In this document: one piece after another, positions 5,545-15,779 of the stretch | Layout of the letters: every line of letters starts with the position of its first letter | Numbering within the stretch: position 1 is the stretch's first letter | DNA from: Aequorivita sublithincola DSM 14238 | GTDB taxonomy: Bacteria; Bacteroidota; Bacteroidia; Flavobacteriales; Flavobacteriaceae | Reading direction: 5' to 3' | Length of the DNA stretch: 64,000 nucleotides | Assembly: GCF_000265385.1 (NCBI RefSeq) | Contig: NC_018013.1 | Location: forward strand, 2,197,001 to 2,261,000 | Position numbers and translations under genes: made by a program | Notes under the pieces: generated by a model | What the model was told of the DNA's origin: nothing | The model's database searches: none | The model's input: the letters and a program-made list of their open reading frames with translations, nothing else

Positions 5545-6936
5545 TTATTGCCTCAAAACTTTAAATGTCTGAAAATTTCCGCTTTCATCTTCAATCTTCA
5601 GAATATAAACGCCCGATTCTGCTTTTGAAATATCTATTTGGTTGTTTTTTGAATTTGTTTCGATTAATTGCCCTAAAAGATTAAAGGTAGAAATCTTAGA
5701 AATCGATTCTTTGGATTCTATTGAAAGTAGACCATTCGTCGGGTTTGGATAAATTTTATAGTTGGCAATTTCATTTTCTGAAATGCCCAAGGTGTTGTTT
5801 TTGTACCAAGACAATTTGTTATTACCTGCAGATGCCGAAGCAATATCGAGCCAACCATCGCCATCAAAATCTGCCGCTTTAGCATCACTTGCAAAATCAG
5901 CTGCGGCATTTATAATATTAGGCGTTCCGAATGTCCCATTTCCGTCTACATTTTTTTTCCAAGAAAGCTGATTTAAATTTCTATTCCATAGTAGCATGTC
6001 ATTGTCATTATCATTGTCAAGATCATAAAAAAGGTATTCATCATAAAAATCTAATGGTATAGATTGAAGGTCTCCAAAATTTCCTTGATTATCTAAGTTT
6101 TCAAGCCAATGGGTGCTTACGACGGAATTATCATCTATAGAGGTAATTATTACATCCTTTTTTCCATCTGTGTTTATATCTGCATATTGAAATTCAATAA
6201 TATTCGTGCCTCCAGATTGAACATAAAGGAATTGATAAATAATCTGCATTGGGTCAAATGTTGCATTTCCTAAATTTTTATACCAAAAAATCTTACCTTG
6301 AACATAAACAAATTCTGTTGCCAAAATATCCAATAAGCCATCGTTATCAATATCTACAAGTGCTATTTTAGCAAATTCATTATCATTTTGAATCAATAAA
6401 TTTTCTTCACCGAAAGTACCTTGACCATCCTCATTTTCATGCCAAACAATCTTCACGCTAGAACTATTGGCCAATGCAACAATCAAATCTTTATCCCCAT
6501 CATTGTCCATGTCCAAATATCTAACGGAAGAAATAAAATCCTGTTCGTTTATAATTTGTTCTGGTCCAAAATTTCCAGAACCATCAATGTTTTCCAGCCA
6601 AGCAATGTAACTCGCATTATTGCTATGATATAAAATATCCATATCGCCATCATTGTCAATATCAACAAAATCAACTGAAAGATAATAAACAGGAGTTTCA
6701 TTGATAATAATTTCTGGACCGAAATTTCCGAGACCATCAAGATTTCGGTACCAACTCATGTTATAAGTTTCTCCAGAAGCAGTTAAAACATCAATAAAGC
6801 CATCATTGTCTATATCAAAAGGAATGGATAAATAAGGTTTCACTGTAGTCGTAGAAATAATCTGCTGGTCCCCAAATTGCGCAAAGCCTGAAACAGCGTA
6901 GCATATTGAAAGCGCGAAAAGTAGAATTGTCTTCAT
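5545..6936 (-). CDS. Secreted FG-GAP/VCBS repeat protein with T9SS type A sorting domain
   Basis: A 463-residue exported protein. A signal peptide (MKTILLFALSICYAVSGFAQ) is followed by six to seven beta-propeller-type repeats. Each has a calcium-binding DxDNDGxxD loop (for example FDIDNDGFIDV, VDIDNDGDMDI, LDMDNDGDKDL, FDGDGWLDI) and a recurring SWYRN/WLEN-DGxGNFG motif. The last 75 residues (from about NYKIYPNPTNG) form the T9SS sorting domain, ending GVYILKIEDESGNFQTFKVLRQ. It is presumably exported through the Por/Spr secretion machinery and attached to the surface or released. No catalytic motif is seen. TATATTTA lies just upstream of the gene on the minus strand as a possible -7 box. Confidence 0.88.
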   Translation of the reverse strand: MKTILLFALSICYAVSGFAQFGDQQIISTTTVKPYLSIPFDIDNDGFIDVLTASGETYNMSWYRNLDGLGNFGPEIIINETPVYYLSVDFVDIDNDGDMDILYHSNNASYIAWLENIDGSGNFGPEQIINEQDFISSVRYLDMDNDGDKDLIVALANSSSVKIVWHENEDGQGTFGEENLLIQNDNEFAKIALVDIDNDGLLDILATEFVYVQGKIFWYKNLGNATFDPMQIIYQFLYVQSGGTNIIEFQYADINTDGKKDVIITSIDDNSVVSTHWLENLDNQGNFGDLQSIPLDFYDEYLFYDLDNDNDNDMLLWNRNLNQLSWKKNVDGNGTFGTPNIINAAADFASDAKAADFDGDGWLDIASASAGNNKLSWYKNNTLGISENEIANYKIYPNPTNGLLSIESKESISKISTFNLLGQLIETNSKNNQIDISKAESGVYILKIEDESGNFQTFKVLRQ

Positions 6937-7018
6937 ATTAAAAGATTTAGAATAAATATATCCTATTTTTTTGACAAAATAAAATCACAACTTTTATTTC
7001 TAATTCACTTAGAAACAC

Positions 7019-7026
7019 TACTTTTG
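7019..7026 (+). promoter_or_regulatory. -7 promoter element of typA
   Basis: TACTTTTG fits TAnnTTTG, 27 bases before the typA ATG. A clear TTG is not present at the usual distance. Confidence 0.5.
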
Positions 7027-7052
7027 CACCCTCTAAAAAAAGGAGCATTGTT

Positions 7053-8846
7053 ATGAAAGTTAAAAACATCGCCATTATTGCCCACGTTGACCACGGTAAA
7101 ACCACCTTGGTAGATAAAATTATGCACCACTGTAGTATTTTTCGTGAAAACGAAAATACTGGAGACCTTATCTTAGATAATAATGATTTGGAACGTGAAC
7201 GCGGTATTACTATTACTTCAAAAAACGTTTCAGTAATATATAAGGATACTAAAATTAATATTATCGATACTCCTGGTCACGCCGATTTTGGTGGAGAAGT
7301 AGAGCGTGTATTAAATATGGCAGATGGTGTTTGTTTGCTGGTAGATGCCTTTGAGGGGCCAATGCCACAAACACGTTTTGTGCTTCAAAAAGCGATTTCA
7401 CTTGGGTTGAAACCTTGCGTGGTTATTAATAAAGTAGATAAAGAAAACTGTACACCAGAAGAGGTACACGAAGCAGTTTTTGATTTAATGTTTGAATTAG
7501 GTGCCGAAGAATGGCAACTAGATTTCCCAACCGTATACGGTTCTGCAAAGCATAACTGGATGAGTGACGATTGGAAAAAACCAACAGATAACATTGAGCC
7601 TTTACTAGATATGGTTTTGGAACATGTTCCAACCCCAGTTTTTGAAGAAGGAACTGTGCAAATGCTAATTACTTCATTAGACTTTTCATCATTTACAGGA
7701 CGTATCGCTATTGGTCGTTTGCAACGTGGAACTTTGAAAGAAGGTATGCAGATTGCGCTAGTTAAGCGCGACGGGAAAATAGTAAAATCTAAAATAAAGG
7801 AACTTCATACTTTTGAAGGCTTGGGTCGTAAAAAAGTTTCTGAAGTACAAGCAGGAGATATTTGCGCTTTGGTTGGTTTGGAAGGTTTTGAAATTGGTGA
7901 TACTGTTGCCGATGCTGAAAACCCAGAAGCATTGCAAACCATAGCTATTGATGAGCCTACAATGAGTATGCTTTTCACTATAAACGATTCTCCTTTCTTC
8001 GGAAAAGATGGAAAATTTGTTACTTCACGCCATATTAGAGAGCGCCTTGAAAAAGAGTTGGAGAAAAACCTTGCCTTACGCATGGAACCGACAGACAGTG
8101 CTGATAAATTTATTGTTTTTGGCCGTGGCGTTTTGCATCTTTCAGTTTTAATTGAAACAATGCGTCGTGAAGGTTATGAATTGCAGATTGGTCAACCACA
8201 AGTTATCATCAAGGAGATTGATGGCGTTAAATGTGAGCCAGTTGAAGAAATGACTATCGATTTACCTGAAGAAGTGAGTGGGACAGCCATCAATATGGTT
8301 ACCATCCGTAAAGGCGAAATGCTAAGTATGGAAGGAAAAGGAGATAGAATGATATGCAAATTCATTATTCCATCTCGTGGGATTATAGGGATGCGTAACC
8401 AATTGCTTACTGCAACTGCGGGTGAAGCAATCATGACACACCGTTTTCTTGAATACCAACCTATGAGAGGTGGAATTCCAGAAAGACAAAACGGAAGTTT
8501 GGTTTCTATGGAACTAGGTTCTGCAATTCCATATTCAATTGATAAATTGCAAGATAGAGGTCGTTTCTTTGTAAATCCTAACGAAGATATTTATGAAGGA
8601 CAGGTTATTGGTGAAAATACACGTCAAGATGATATGGCTGTAAACATCACTAAAACCAAAAAAATGTCAAACGTACGTTCTTCGGGTGCTGATGATAAAG
8701 CTAAAATTATTCCAGCAGTCAAATTTTCTTTGGAAGAAGCGTTGGAATACATTCAAAAAGATGAATATGTTGAGGTTACACCTCACTTTTTAAGACTTCG
8801 TAAGATTCATTTGAAAGAAACAGATCGTAAGCGAAACAAAATATAG
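7053..8846 (+). CDS. typA: Translational GTPase TypA/BipA
   Basis: A ribosome-associated GTPase of the elongation-factor family that helps 50S subunit assembly and growth under stress or cold. At 597 residues it is full length. The GTPase motifs are AHVDHGKTT (residues 10-18), the switch region RERGITI, DTPGH and NKVD. These are followed by domain 2, EF-G-like domains III and V, and the BipA-specific carboxyl-terminal domain ([21 protein letters not shown], then [25 protein letters not shown]). It stands alone as a single-gene unit: promoter just upstream, strong terminator just downstream. Confidence 0.98.
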   Translation: MKVKNIAIIAHVDHGKTTLVDKIMHHCSIFRENENTGDLILDNNDLERERGITITSKNVSVIYKDTKINIIDTPGHADFGGEVERVLNMADGVCLLVDAFEGPMPQTRFVLQKAISLGLKPCVVINKVDKENCTPEEVHEAVFDLMFELGAEEWQLDFPTVYGSAKHNWMSDDWKKPTDNIEPLLDMVLEHVPTPVFEEGTVQMLITSLDFSSFTGRIAIGRLQRGTLKEGMQIALVKRDGKIVKSKIKELHTFEGLGRKKVSEVQAGDICALVGLEGFEIGDTVADAENPEALQTIAIDEPTMSMLFTINDSPFFGKDGKFVTSRHIRERLEKELEKNLALRMEPTDSADKFIVFGRGVLHLSVLIETMRREGYELQIGQPQVIIKEIDGVKCEPVEEMTIDLPEEVSGTAINMVTIRKGEMLSMEGKGDRMICKFIIPSRGIIGMRNQLLTATAGEAIMTHRFLEYQPMRGGIPERQNGSLVSMELGSAIPYSIDKLQDRGRFFVNPNEDIYEGQVIGENTRQDDMAVNITKTKKMSNVRSSGADDKAKIIPAVKFSLEEALEYIQKDEYVEVTPHFLRLRKIHLKETDRKRNKI

Positions 8847-8853
8847 ATAAAAG

Positions 8854-8890
8854 AAAAACGCCGAGCCACTCAATAAACTCGGCGTTTTTT
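8854..8890 (+). terminator. Terminator of typA
   Basis: The stem AAAACGCCGAG / CTCGGCGTTTT with loop CCACTCAATAAA ends in TTTTTT. Confidence 0.9.
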
Positions 8891-8962
8891 AGTTAATTTG
8901 TAGTGGCTGAGCGAAGTCAAAGCCTTGTTGCCAAATGGCAAACGTATTATAAAAAAATAGGT

Positions 8963-9166
8963 ATGAATTTTCTTTATTTCGATCCGGGCGTTGGAGCAAT
9001 GATAGTACAGGCAGTAGTGGCAGCAGCAGCTGGTATTTTGCTTTTTTCAAAAGGGGTAATGTATAAGGTGAAATCTTTTTTCGGAATGACAAAAGAGAAA
9101 GAAGATACTTACGATTCAATTGACGTTGAAGAGCAAGACACCGATACAGATGACGAAAAAAACTAA
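8963..9166 (+). CDS. Small membrane protein of the polysaccharide locus
   Basis: A 67-residue protein starting MNFLYFDPGVGAM, with one hydrophobic helix (about residues 13-30, IVQAVVAAAAGILLF), a basic stretch (YKVKSFFGMTKEK) and a very acidic tail (EEQDTDTDDEKN). The open frame extends to 8903, but the upstream 20 residues come from the repeat-like sequence before the gene, so I choose the ATG at 8963. The end overlaps the following methyltransferase by 17 bases, suggesting coupled translation. I do not know a function; a membrane anchor or adaptor for the neighbouring cytoplasmic methyltransferase is one guess. Confidence 0.75.
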   Translation: MNFLYFDPGVGAMIVQAVVAAAAGILLFSKGVMYKVKSFFGMTKEKEDTYDSIDVEEQDTDTDDEKN

Positions 9167-10544
9167 CCCACACCAAGCCTCATTTCGCGATCCTTCAGGA
9201 CACATTTTTTATGACGAAAAAATCTTGCGAAGGGCTATCAATCCTATATATTTTCCACAGTACAAGAAACTAAAAGAGAGTGGTTTTTTCAAAAACCTAA
9301 TTTCAAACGGTTTGCTGATTCCGCACGAAGAGACTTCAGTTTCTTTAGGGGAAATAATCATCACTCCAGAAGAAATTCCTTTCATTACAAATCCGTATGA
9401 ATGGAGTTTTGAGCAATACAAACACGCCGCACTTCACACTTTAAAAATTCAAAAATACGCGCTTTCAAAAGGTTTTATTTTGAAAGATGCCTCTGCTTAC
9501 AACGTTACTTTTCACAAAGGGAAACCTGTTTTTATAGACACTCTTTCTTTCGATTTTTATGAAGAAGGAACGCCGTGGAGAGCTTACAAACAATTTATCA
9601 CACACTTTTTAGGACCATTGGTTTTGGCGAAATATCACGGCACTGAAATTTTCAAAATGATGCAAACGCACATTGACGGAATTCCTGTAAAATTGATCGC
9701 GTCTTTGTTGCCTTCACGTACCAAACTAAGTTCGGTACTTTATCCAAACATTCACTTGCTCGCCAAAATGGAAAGCAAGCATAGCGAAGATTATAAAGCT
9801 GAAACCAAAATTACAACCCTTTCAAAAAAAGCGCAAGAAAATATAATTGAAAGCCTTTTTGACTACATTAAAGGTTTAACGTTGAAAGAAGCCAGTGAAT
9901 GGGGCGATTATTACAATAAAACCAATTATGACGAAGCAGCTTTCGAAGCTAAAAAAACGCTCATAAAAGAGTGGATTAAACCATTGGCTCCAAAACGCCT
10001 GATTGATGTTGGTGGAAACGACGGAACTTTCGCAAGAACAGTTATTGACAGTGTTCCACATATTATTGTTACCGATATTGACAGTAATTCTGTAGATTAT
10101 AATTACAAACAACTTCAGCAGAACAAGGAAACTAATATGCTTCCCTTTGTTTGCGATGTTTTGCAACCTGCGCCAGGTATTGGTTTCAACAATACTGAAC
10201 GCAATTCGTTGATGGAGCGCTTGGCGGAATATGCGCCAGATGTTACAATGGCTTTGGCTTTGATTCATCACATAACGCTTTCTGGAAATGTTCCTTTTGA
10301 AAAATCTGCGGAATTCTTCGCTTCATTTTCAAAAAACCTTATCATTGAATTTCCGAAACGTGAAGATTCTTGGGCAGAATCCTTATTAGTTAGAAAGCGT
10401 GAATTTATAAACCATTTCGATTTTTACAACGAAACAGAGTTTGAAAATGGTTATTTGAAATACTTCACACTCGAAAAAAAGGAAACGGTAAATGGGACAA
10501 AACGTTTGCTGTATCTTTTGAAAAACAAGAATCATGAAGGCTAA
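9150..10544 (+). CDS. Class I SAM-dependent methyltransferase
   Basis: About 464 residues. The amino-terminal half (about 1-270) is a conserved but unnamed region with FRDPSGHIFYDEKILRRAI, LKDASAYNVTFHKGKPVFIDTLSFDFYEEGTPWRAYKQF and later EWGDYYNKTNYDEAAF. The methyltransferase core follows: motif I RLIDVGGNDGTFARTV (about 283-298), then VTDIDSNSVDYNY, MALALIHHITLSGNVPF and LIIEFPKREDSW. ATG 9150 is preferred over 9120 because it begins the conserved MTKKTNPHQASFRDPSG; it overlaps the small membrane protein gene. The next gene starts 11 bases before this one ends. The substrate is unknown; the context points to a cell-surface glycan or lipid. Confidence 0.85.
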   Translation: MTKKTNPHQASFRDPSGHIFYDEKILRRAINPIYFPQYKKLKESGFFKNLISNGLLIPHEETSVSLGEIIITPEEIPFITNPYEWSFEQYKHAALHTLKIQKYALSKGFILKDASAYNVTFHKGKPVFIDTLSFDFYEEGTPWRAYKQFITHFLGPLVLAKYHGTEIFKMMQTHIDGIPVKLIASLLPSRTKLSSVLYPNIHLLAKMESKHSEDYKAETKITTLSKKAQENIIESLFDYIKGLTLKEASEWGDYYNKTNYDEAAFEAKKTLIKEWIKPLAPKRLIDVGGNDGTFARTVIDSVPHIIVTDIDSNSVDYNYKQLQQNKETNMLPFVCDVLQPAPGIGFNNTERNSLMERLAEYAPDVTMALALIHHITLSGNVPFEKSAEFFASFSKNLIIEFPKREDSWAESLLVRKREFINHFDFYNETEFENGYLKYFTLEKKETVNGTKRLLYLLKNKNHEG

Positions 10545-12021
10545 AGAAAAACAGGGATTCTTCTCGTTTTTTTTTAAAAAAGAGAACCTGTTTCCAATAA
10601 TCACAGCGCTTGCTGCTGGTTTGTATCCGCTGCTTTTTTATTACACAAACAACTTTAAATTAATAAATTCTTGGGGACACTTCGGGTATTTTATCTCGTT
10701 GTTTCTTTTAACTCCGATTGTTGTTTTTTTCATTGCCCACAAGATTTCGAAATTTCAAGTTTTTGAAAAACTACAACCTTACGTTCTTCCTTTTTTAAAC
10801 TTTTTCGCCTTCTTTTTCTTTCTAAACGTCGCGCTCTATGCTAGTTTTAGTTGGTTGCGGACTTTTGTTGTTTTTGCGATAGCGTTTCTTCTTATTTTTT
10901 TACTTTGGAAGTATTTCAAAAAAATTATTGCTTTTCAATTCATTCTGGCAATAATTGGTGTTTTCACCTTAACGCCAGTACTTATAAAACAGCTCAACTA
11001 TTCCAAAGAATGGATGAAACAACCCGACGGAATTGAAACTGCAGTTTTCAAAAAGAAACCAAACATCTATTACATTCAGCCAGATGGTTATGTGAATTTT
11101 TCAGAACTAAAAAAGGGTAACTACAAAATTGAAAATAGTGTTTTTGAGAATTTTTTGAAAGAAAACAATTTCAAAACCTATCCCAATTTCCGAAGTAATT
11201 ACGCAGCCACGCTTCCTTCAAACAGCGCGACTTTTATGATGAAGCACCATTATTACAATAACGGTTCTGACTTCACGGAAACCATTGATGCACGGGGAAT
11301 TGTTATAACAGAAAATAGTGTTCTTAAGTTTTTAAAGCATAATAATTATCATACATTCTTTCTCGCCGAGCAACCCTATTTTCTAGCAAGCAAGCCAAAA
11401 TTGGGCTATGATTTTTCAAACTTTTCGTTGAAGGAAATTGAGTTTATTACCAAAGGTATTGGCGAACCTAGAGATGTTATTGAACCGTTCAAAAATTATT
11501 TGAAAACCTATAATCAAGGACCCAATTTCTTTTTTATTGAAATTTTCAATCCAGGACATATTATTAATAGAGAATCGAAATCCAAAGGAATTGAAGGAGA
11601 ACGCGCGCATTATATTGAAAGCTTAACCGAGTCCAACAAAAAACTAACGGAGCTCACAAAAACAATCTTAAAAAACGATCCTGAAGCCTTGATAATTATT
11701 ATGGCAGATCACGGCGGTTTTGTGGGAATGCGGCATACCAACGAATCTATTACAAAAAACACCGATCCAGATTTTGTGAATTCAATGTTTAGCACCATTA
11801 TGGCAATTCATTGGCCAAACGGCGAAGCACCAGAAATTGATGCTAAGTTGAAATCTTCCGTAAATTTGTTTAGAATTTTGGTTTCCTATTTAAGTGAAAA
11901 TGATTCGTATCTTTCAAACTTGCAGCCCGATGAAAGTTATATAATCATCAATTTTGACGCGCCAAAAGGAGTTTATGAATATTTGGACACCGACGGAAAT
12001 GTAGTCTTTAAAAAGCATTAA
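10534..12021 (+). CDS. Membrane-anchored sulfatase-fold enzyme (alkaline phosphatase superfamily), copy 1
   Basis: A 495-residue protein: about five membrane helices in the first 165 residues, then an extracytoplasmic domain of the sulfatase/phosphotransferase fold. Metal-site elements seen are KPNIYYIQPDGY (about 176-187, candidate Asp) and IIIMADHGGFVGM (about 389-401, Asp-His pair). The conserved block SNSATFMMKHHYYNNG (about 230-245) holds candidate Ser/Thr nucleophiles. The layout resembles lipoteichoic-acid synthase or phosphoethanolamine-transferase relatives, so it may transfer a phospho-group from lipid to surface glycan. It starts inside the methyltransferase gene and overlaps the next gene by one base (TAATG). 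Confidence 0.82.
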   Translation: MKAKEKQGFFSFFFKKENLFPIITALAAGLYPLLFYYTNNFKLINSWGHFGYFISLFLLTPIVVFFIAHKISKFQVFEKLQPYVLPFLNFFAFFFFLNVALYASFSWLRTFVVFAIAFLLIFLLWKYFKKIIAFQFILAIIGVFTLTPVLIKQLNYSKEWMKQPDGIETAVFKKKPNIYYIQPDGYVNFSELKKGNYKIENSVFENFLKENNFKTYPNFRSNYAATLPSNSATFMMKHHYYNNGSDFTETIDARGIVITENSVLKFLKHNNYHTFFLAEQPYFLASKPKLGYDFSNFSLKEIEFITKGIGEPRDVIEPFKNYLKTYNQGPNFFFIEIFNPGHIINRESKSKGIEGERAHYIESLTESNKKLTELTKTILKNDPEALIIIMADHGGFVGMRHTNESITKNTDPDFVNSMFSTIMAIHWPNGEAPEIDAKLKSSVNLFRILVSYLSENDSYLSNLQPDESYIIINFDAPKGVYEYLDTDGNVVFKKH

Positions 12022-13508
12022 TGGAATCTAAACCACCAAAAGAAAATTCTAACAAGTTCTTCGGAAGTTTCTCCGAAAACCCTCTATTTATAGCACTTGG
12101 CGTAGGGCTTTATCCTTTGGTTTTCTATTATTCTCGAAACTTTGGAATGATAAATTCTTGGGAACAATTCGGGTATTTTTCGTTACTTTTTATTGTGCTT
12201 CCCATACTATTTTTTTCATTGTTGAAGTGGATTTCAAACTTACCTTTCGCCTCAAAATGGGGTAAATATTTACTTCCGTTTTTTAGTATTTTTCTGTTTT
12301 TATTTTACCTCAAAATCGTTTTATATGTAGATATGGAGCGTAAAATTATCGTAGGAATTTTTATGATTTCTGCGTTGATAGCCTATTTCCTCCTTAAACA
12401 TTTTAAAAAATGGATTGCGTTGCAGCTCATTTTGGCTTCGATTGGTTTTATCGGTTTGGTGCCAACGTTGATGAAATATTTTAATTATTCTTCAGATTGG
12501 ATGCAGCAACCAGACGATATTGAAGAGGTAGTTTTTCAGAAAAAACCCAACGTTTACTATATCCAGCCAGACGGTTATCCAAGTTTTTCTGAATTAAAAA
12601 GTGATTTTTATAAGGTAGATAACGCCGATTTTGATAGTTTTTTAGCCCAAAAGAATTTCAAAAATTATCCAGATTTCCGAAGTAATTATATTTCAACGTT
12701 AACTTCTAATAGTGCTACTTTTATGATGAAGCACCATTATTACAACAATGGAAAGGATTATTCTGAAATGTTGAACGCTCGTAAAAATATAATTTCAAAA
12801 AACCCAGTGCTTTCCATTTTCAAAAATAATGGATATAAAACTCATTTTATAACGGAACATCCATATTTAATGGTAAACCGCCCGAAAATTGGGTTTGATT
12901 ATACCAATTTCACATACAACGAAATCCCTTATTTAACAACGGGCTTCAATGTTATAAAAGATACTTATCCAGATCTAGAGAACGCAATCGATTCAAAAAA
13001 CGACAGTGGAAATTTCTTCTTCATCGAAATATTTGAACCCAGCCACATTGCCACCACGAAGGAAACTTCAAAGGGAAAAGTGGCAGAGCGGGTGGAATGG
13101 CTTAAAAAACTTGAAATAGCAAACACGAAGCTTGAAAAAATGGTCAACCTAATTACTGAAAAAGATCCCGGTGCGCTCATTATGATAATGGCGGATCACG
13201 GCGGTTTTGTTGGGCTGGACTATACGCTTCAAGTTTACGCGAAAACCTCAAATCCCGAGATTATTTATACTACTTTTGGAGCAATGCTGTCCATTCGCTG
13301 GCCAAATAATGAAGTGCCCGAAATAGACTCAAACTTAAAAAGCGGTGTAAATGTTTTCAGGATTTTGTTTTCGTTTTTAGGCGATGACCCGAAATATTTA
13401 AAACATTTACAAGACGACGGCAGCTATGTTATTTTGAAGGAAGAAGCAGAGCCAGGCGTTTATCAATACATTGATGATAACGGAAATATCGTTTTTAAAA
13501 AGTTGTGA
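12021..13508 (+). CDS. Membrane-anchored sulfatase-fold enzyme, copy 2 (tandem paralogue)
   Basis: Exactly the same length (495) and layout as its upstream neighbour. It shares long identical blocks such as SNSATFMMKHHYYNNG, KKPN(I/V)YYIQPDGY and MADHGGFVG, and the same GVYEY/GVYQY tail ending DGN/DNGN(V/I)VFKK. The pair clearly arose by tandem duplication and has since diverged, mostly in the membrane region and between residues 300 and 380. Start and stop are coupled to copy 1 by TAATG. Having two coupled copies suggests different acceptors or a heteromeric enzyme. Confidence 0.82.
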   Translation: MESKPPKENSNKFFGSFSENPLFIALGVGLYPLVFYYSRNFGMINSWEQFGYFSLLFIVLPILFFSLLKWISNLPFASKWGKYLLPFFSIFLFLFYLKIVLYVDMERKIIVGIFMISALIAYFLLKHFKKWIALQLILASIGFIGLVPTLMKYFNYSSDWMQQPDDIEEVVFQKKPNVYYIQPDGYPSFSELKSDFYKVDNADFDSFLAQKNFKNYPDFRSNYISTLTSNSATFMMKHHYYNNGKDYSEMLNARKNIISKNPVLSIFKNNGYKTHFITEHPYLMVNRPKIGFDYTNFTYNEIPYLTTGFNVIKDTYPDLENAIDSKNDSGNFFFIEIFEPSHIATTKETSKGKVAERVEWLKKLEIANTKLEKMVNLITEKDPGALIMIMADHGGFVGLDYTLQVYAKTSNPEIIYTTFGAMLSIRWPNNEVPEIDSNLKSGVNVFRILFSFLGDDPKYLKHLQDDGSYVILKEEAEPGVYQYIDDNGNIVFKKL

Positions 13509-13562
13509 TTTCTGAAGTAATTATTTTAAAGTTAGACTTCAAATGTTTCAATGTTCTGAGTT

Positions 13563-13594
13563 TTGATAGAAAATTCATCATTTTGAAATATTTG
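13563..13594 (+). promoter_or_regulatory. Candidate promoter for the FemAB/aminotransferase/flippase operon
   Basis: TTG (13563-13565), 21 bases, AATATTTG (13587-13594). It lies in the only sizeable gap (13509-13644) of this gene run. Confidence 0.45.
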
Positions 13595-13644
13595 AACAGC
13601 AATTCGAGTTATAAGTTTGAAAATAACACTTCTTCACAATCAGT

Positions 13645-14682
13645 TTGAGTATTGAAGAACGAAAACGTAAAAGTGATTTCATATTAAAGGAAAGCAATAC
13701 ATTGGAAGAAAACTACCAAATAAAAATATACAAACCATCACAAAAAACTGCATGGAATAGCTTTGTAAAAGAAGCAAAGAACGCTACCTTTCTCTTTCAG
13801 CGCGATTTTATGGACTATCATTCTGATAGGTTTCAAGACCATTCACTGTTGGTTTATAAAGCTGAAAAGTTGGTTGCTGTACTTCCTGCAAACATTTCCA
13901 ATTCAGAATTACATTCACATCAAGGCCTTACTTATGGCGGATTGGTTTTAGGTAAGAAAACTACATTTGAAGAAACATTGCAGATTTTTAAAAGTCTGCT
14001 TTCATTTTTAAAAGAAGAAGGGGTTGAAGTTTTAAATCTAAAATTACTTCCTAAAATCTATCATCAATTGCCAAGTGATGAAATTGATTATTTATTGTTT
14101 CTCGTAAAAGCTTCACTTGTTAGACGAGATATTACAAGTTGTGTTTTCAATGAGAATCCTTTAAAAATAGCATCTTCAAATCGTTTACGCGGAATTAAAA
14201 AAGGCGAGAAAAACGAATTGCAGGTTAGGGAAGAGGCCAACTTCAAACCTTTTTGGATCGAAGTTTTGGAACCGAATTTAAAGAAAGTTCACAATCAAAA
14301 ACCTGTTCATTCTTTGGAAGAAATTGAATTGTTGCAATCCCGATTTCCTAATAACATTAAGCAATTCAACGTTTATAAAAACGACGAAATCGTAGCAGGA
14401 GCAACCATTTTTGAAACTGCTACTGTTGCGCACGCCCAATATATTTCAGCAAACGAAATAGGCCGCCAAACTGGCGGATTGGATTTTCTGTTTAAGTACT
14501 TGCTACAGCATTTTTCGCATAAAAAGTATTTCGACTTTGGAATTATAAATGAAGAACAAGGAAAAAAAATTAACCAAGGACTACTCAATTGGAAGGAAAC
14601 CTTTGGCGGGAGAAGTATTGTACACGATTTTTACGAAATCAAAACCGAGAATCACGAACTTTTAAACGACATTTTTATATGA
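13645..14682 (+). CDS. FemAB/GNAT-like acyltransferase
   Basis: About 326-345 residues depending on start. The conserved part begins [40 protein letters not shown] and includes ALLP-like [24 protein letters not shown]; the second half has the GNAT-type fold ([40 protein letters not shown]). Such proteins (Acetyltransf_6/FemAB type) often sit in polysaccharide loci and may transfer acyl or aminoacyl groups to sugars. No ATG lies before the conserved region. TTG at 13645 is used here; TTG at 13702 would give the shorter form and fits homologues as well. It ends in an ATGA overlap with the aminotransferase. Confidence 0.8.
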   Translation: MSIEERKRKSDFILKESNTLEENYQIKIYKPSQKTAWNSFVKEAKNATFLFQRDFMDYHSDRFQDHSLLVYKAEKLVAVLPANISNSELHSHQGLTYGGLVLGKKTTFEETLQIFKSLLSFLKEEGVEVLNLKLLPKIYHQLPSDEIDYLLFLVKASLVRRDITSCVFNENPLKIASSNRLRGIKKGEKNELQVREEANFKPFWIEVLEPNLKKVHNQKPVHSLEEIELLQSRFPNNIKQFNVYKNDEIVAGATIFETATVAHAQYISANEIGRQTGGLDFLFKYLLQHFSHKKYFDFGIINEEQGKKINQGLLNWKETFGGRSIVHDFYEIKTENHELLNDIFI

Positions 14683-15779
14683 TTCCATTTTTGGATTTAA
14701 AGGCAATAAACCAACGGTTTGAAGCAGAGTTTCAAAACAGTTTTCAACGTTTTTTAGATTCTGGCTATTATATTTTAGGAAGCCAAGTAAAGTTGTTTGA
14801 AGCGAACTTTGCCAACTATTGCGGAACAACTCATTGCATTGGCGTTGGCAATGGTTTGGATGCGCTTCGTTTGATTTTGGAAGGCTATAAAATACTTGGA
14901 AAACTTAAAGAAAATGATGAGGTTTTGGTAGCTTCAAATACCTACATCGCCACAATTTTGGCAATAAAACAAGCGGGCTTAAAACCCATTTTGGTAGAAG
15001 CCGATTTGGAAACTTACAATTTCGATTTAACTTCACTTCAAAATGCAATTTCAGAAAAAACAAAAGCCATAATGCCCGTACATCTTTACGGACAACTTTC
15101 CCCAATGGATGAAATTTTGAAGATTGCAAAGGCAAACAATTTGTTGGTTATTGAAGACGCGGCACAAGCTCACGGAGCAAAAACAAAAATCGGAAAAGTT
15201 GCCGGAAATATTGGTGATGCGGCAGGTTTCAGCTTTTACCCAACTAAAAATCTTGGCGCTTTGGGAGATGCTGGAGCGGTTACAACCAACGACGATGCTT
15301 TAGCTGAAGTAATCCAAAAACTAAGAAATTACGGCGCTTCAACAAAATATGTAAACAAACTTTTAGGTTTCAATTCTAGACTTGATGAACTTCAAGCTGC
15401 ATTTTTGAACGTTAAGTTACCGACTTTAGATATTGATAATGAACGTCGAAGAACCATAGCCAAAAGATATATTTCTGAAATCGAAAACGACAAGATAGCG
15501 CTTCCGCAATATGACGGCAGCGAAAATCACATTTTTCATCTTTTTGTAGTTCGAGTAGAAAATAGAAATGAATTTATAGATTATTTAGATAGAAATGGTG
15601 TTGGCCATTTAATTCATTACCCAATTCCACCTCACAAGCAACAGGCACTTTCGGAGTTTTCTAGTTTAAGTTTTCCTGTCACCGAAAAAATCCATAATGA
15701 AATTATTAGCATTCCAATTAGCCCAATTCTTTGTAGTGAAAATGTAGATGCCGTTATTTCAGTTTTAAACAAATATTAA
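14679..15779 (+). CDS. fdtB: DegT/DnrJ/EryC1/StrS sugar aminotransferase (FdtB/QdtB-like)
   Basis: A PLP enzyme that aminates a dTDP-keto-sugar; relatives make dTDP-3-amino-3,6-dideoxyhexoses. From [18 protein letters not shown] (ATG inside the upstream stop, ATGA) it has 366 residues, normal for the family. Motifs are [46 protein letters not shown], and [17 protein letters not shown] with the Lys that binds PLP, then [14 protein letters not shown]. The longer frame to 14589 is out of context. A matching 3,4-ketoisomerase (FdtA type) is at 21211-21624, supporting a Fuc3N or Qui3N pathway; rmlA and rmlB must lie elsewhere. Confidence 0.85.
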   Translation: MIPFLDLKAINQRFEAEFQNSFQRFLDSGYYILGSQVKLFEANFANYCGTTHCIGVGNGLDALRLILEGYKILGKLKENDEVLVASNTYIATILAIKQAGLKPILVEADLETYNFDLTSLQNAISEKTKAIMPVHLYGQLSPMDEILKIAKANNLLVIEDAAQAHGAKTKIGKVAGNIGDAAGFSFYPTKNLGALGDAGAVTTNDDALAEVIQKLRNYGASTKYVNKLLGFNSRLDELQAAFLNVKLPTLDIDNERRRTIAKRYISEIENDKIALPQYDGSENHIFHLFVVRVENRNEFIDYLDRNGVGHLIHYPIPPHKQQALSEFSSLSFPVTEKIHNEIISIPISPILCSENVDAVISVLNKY

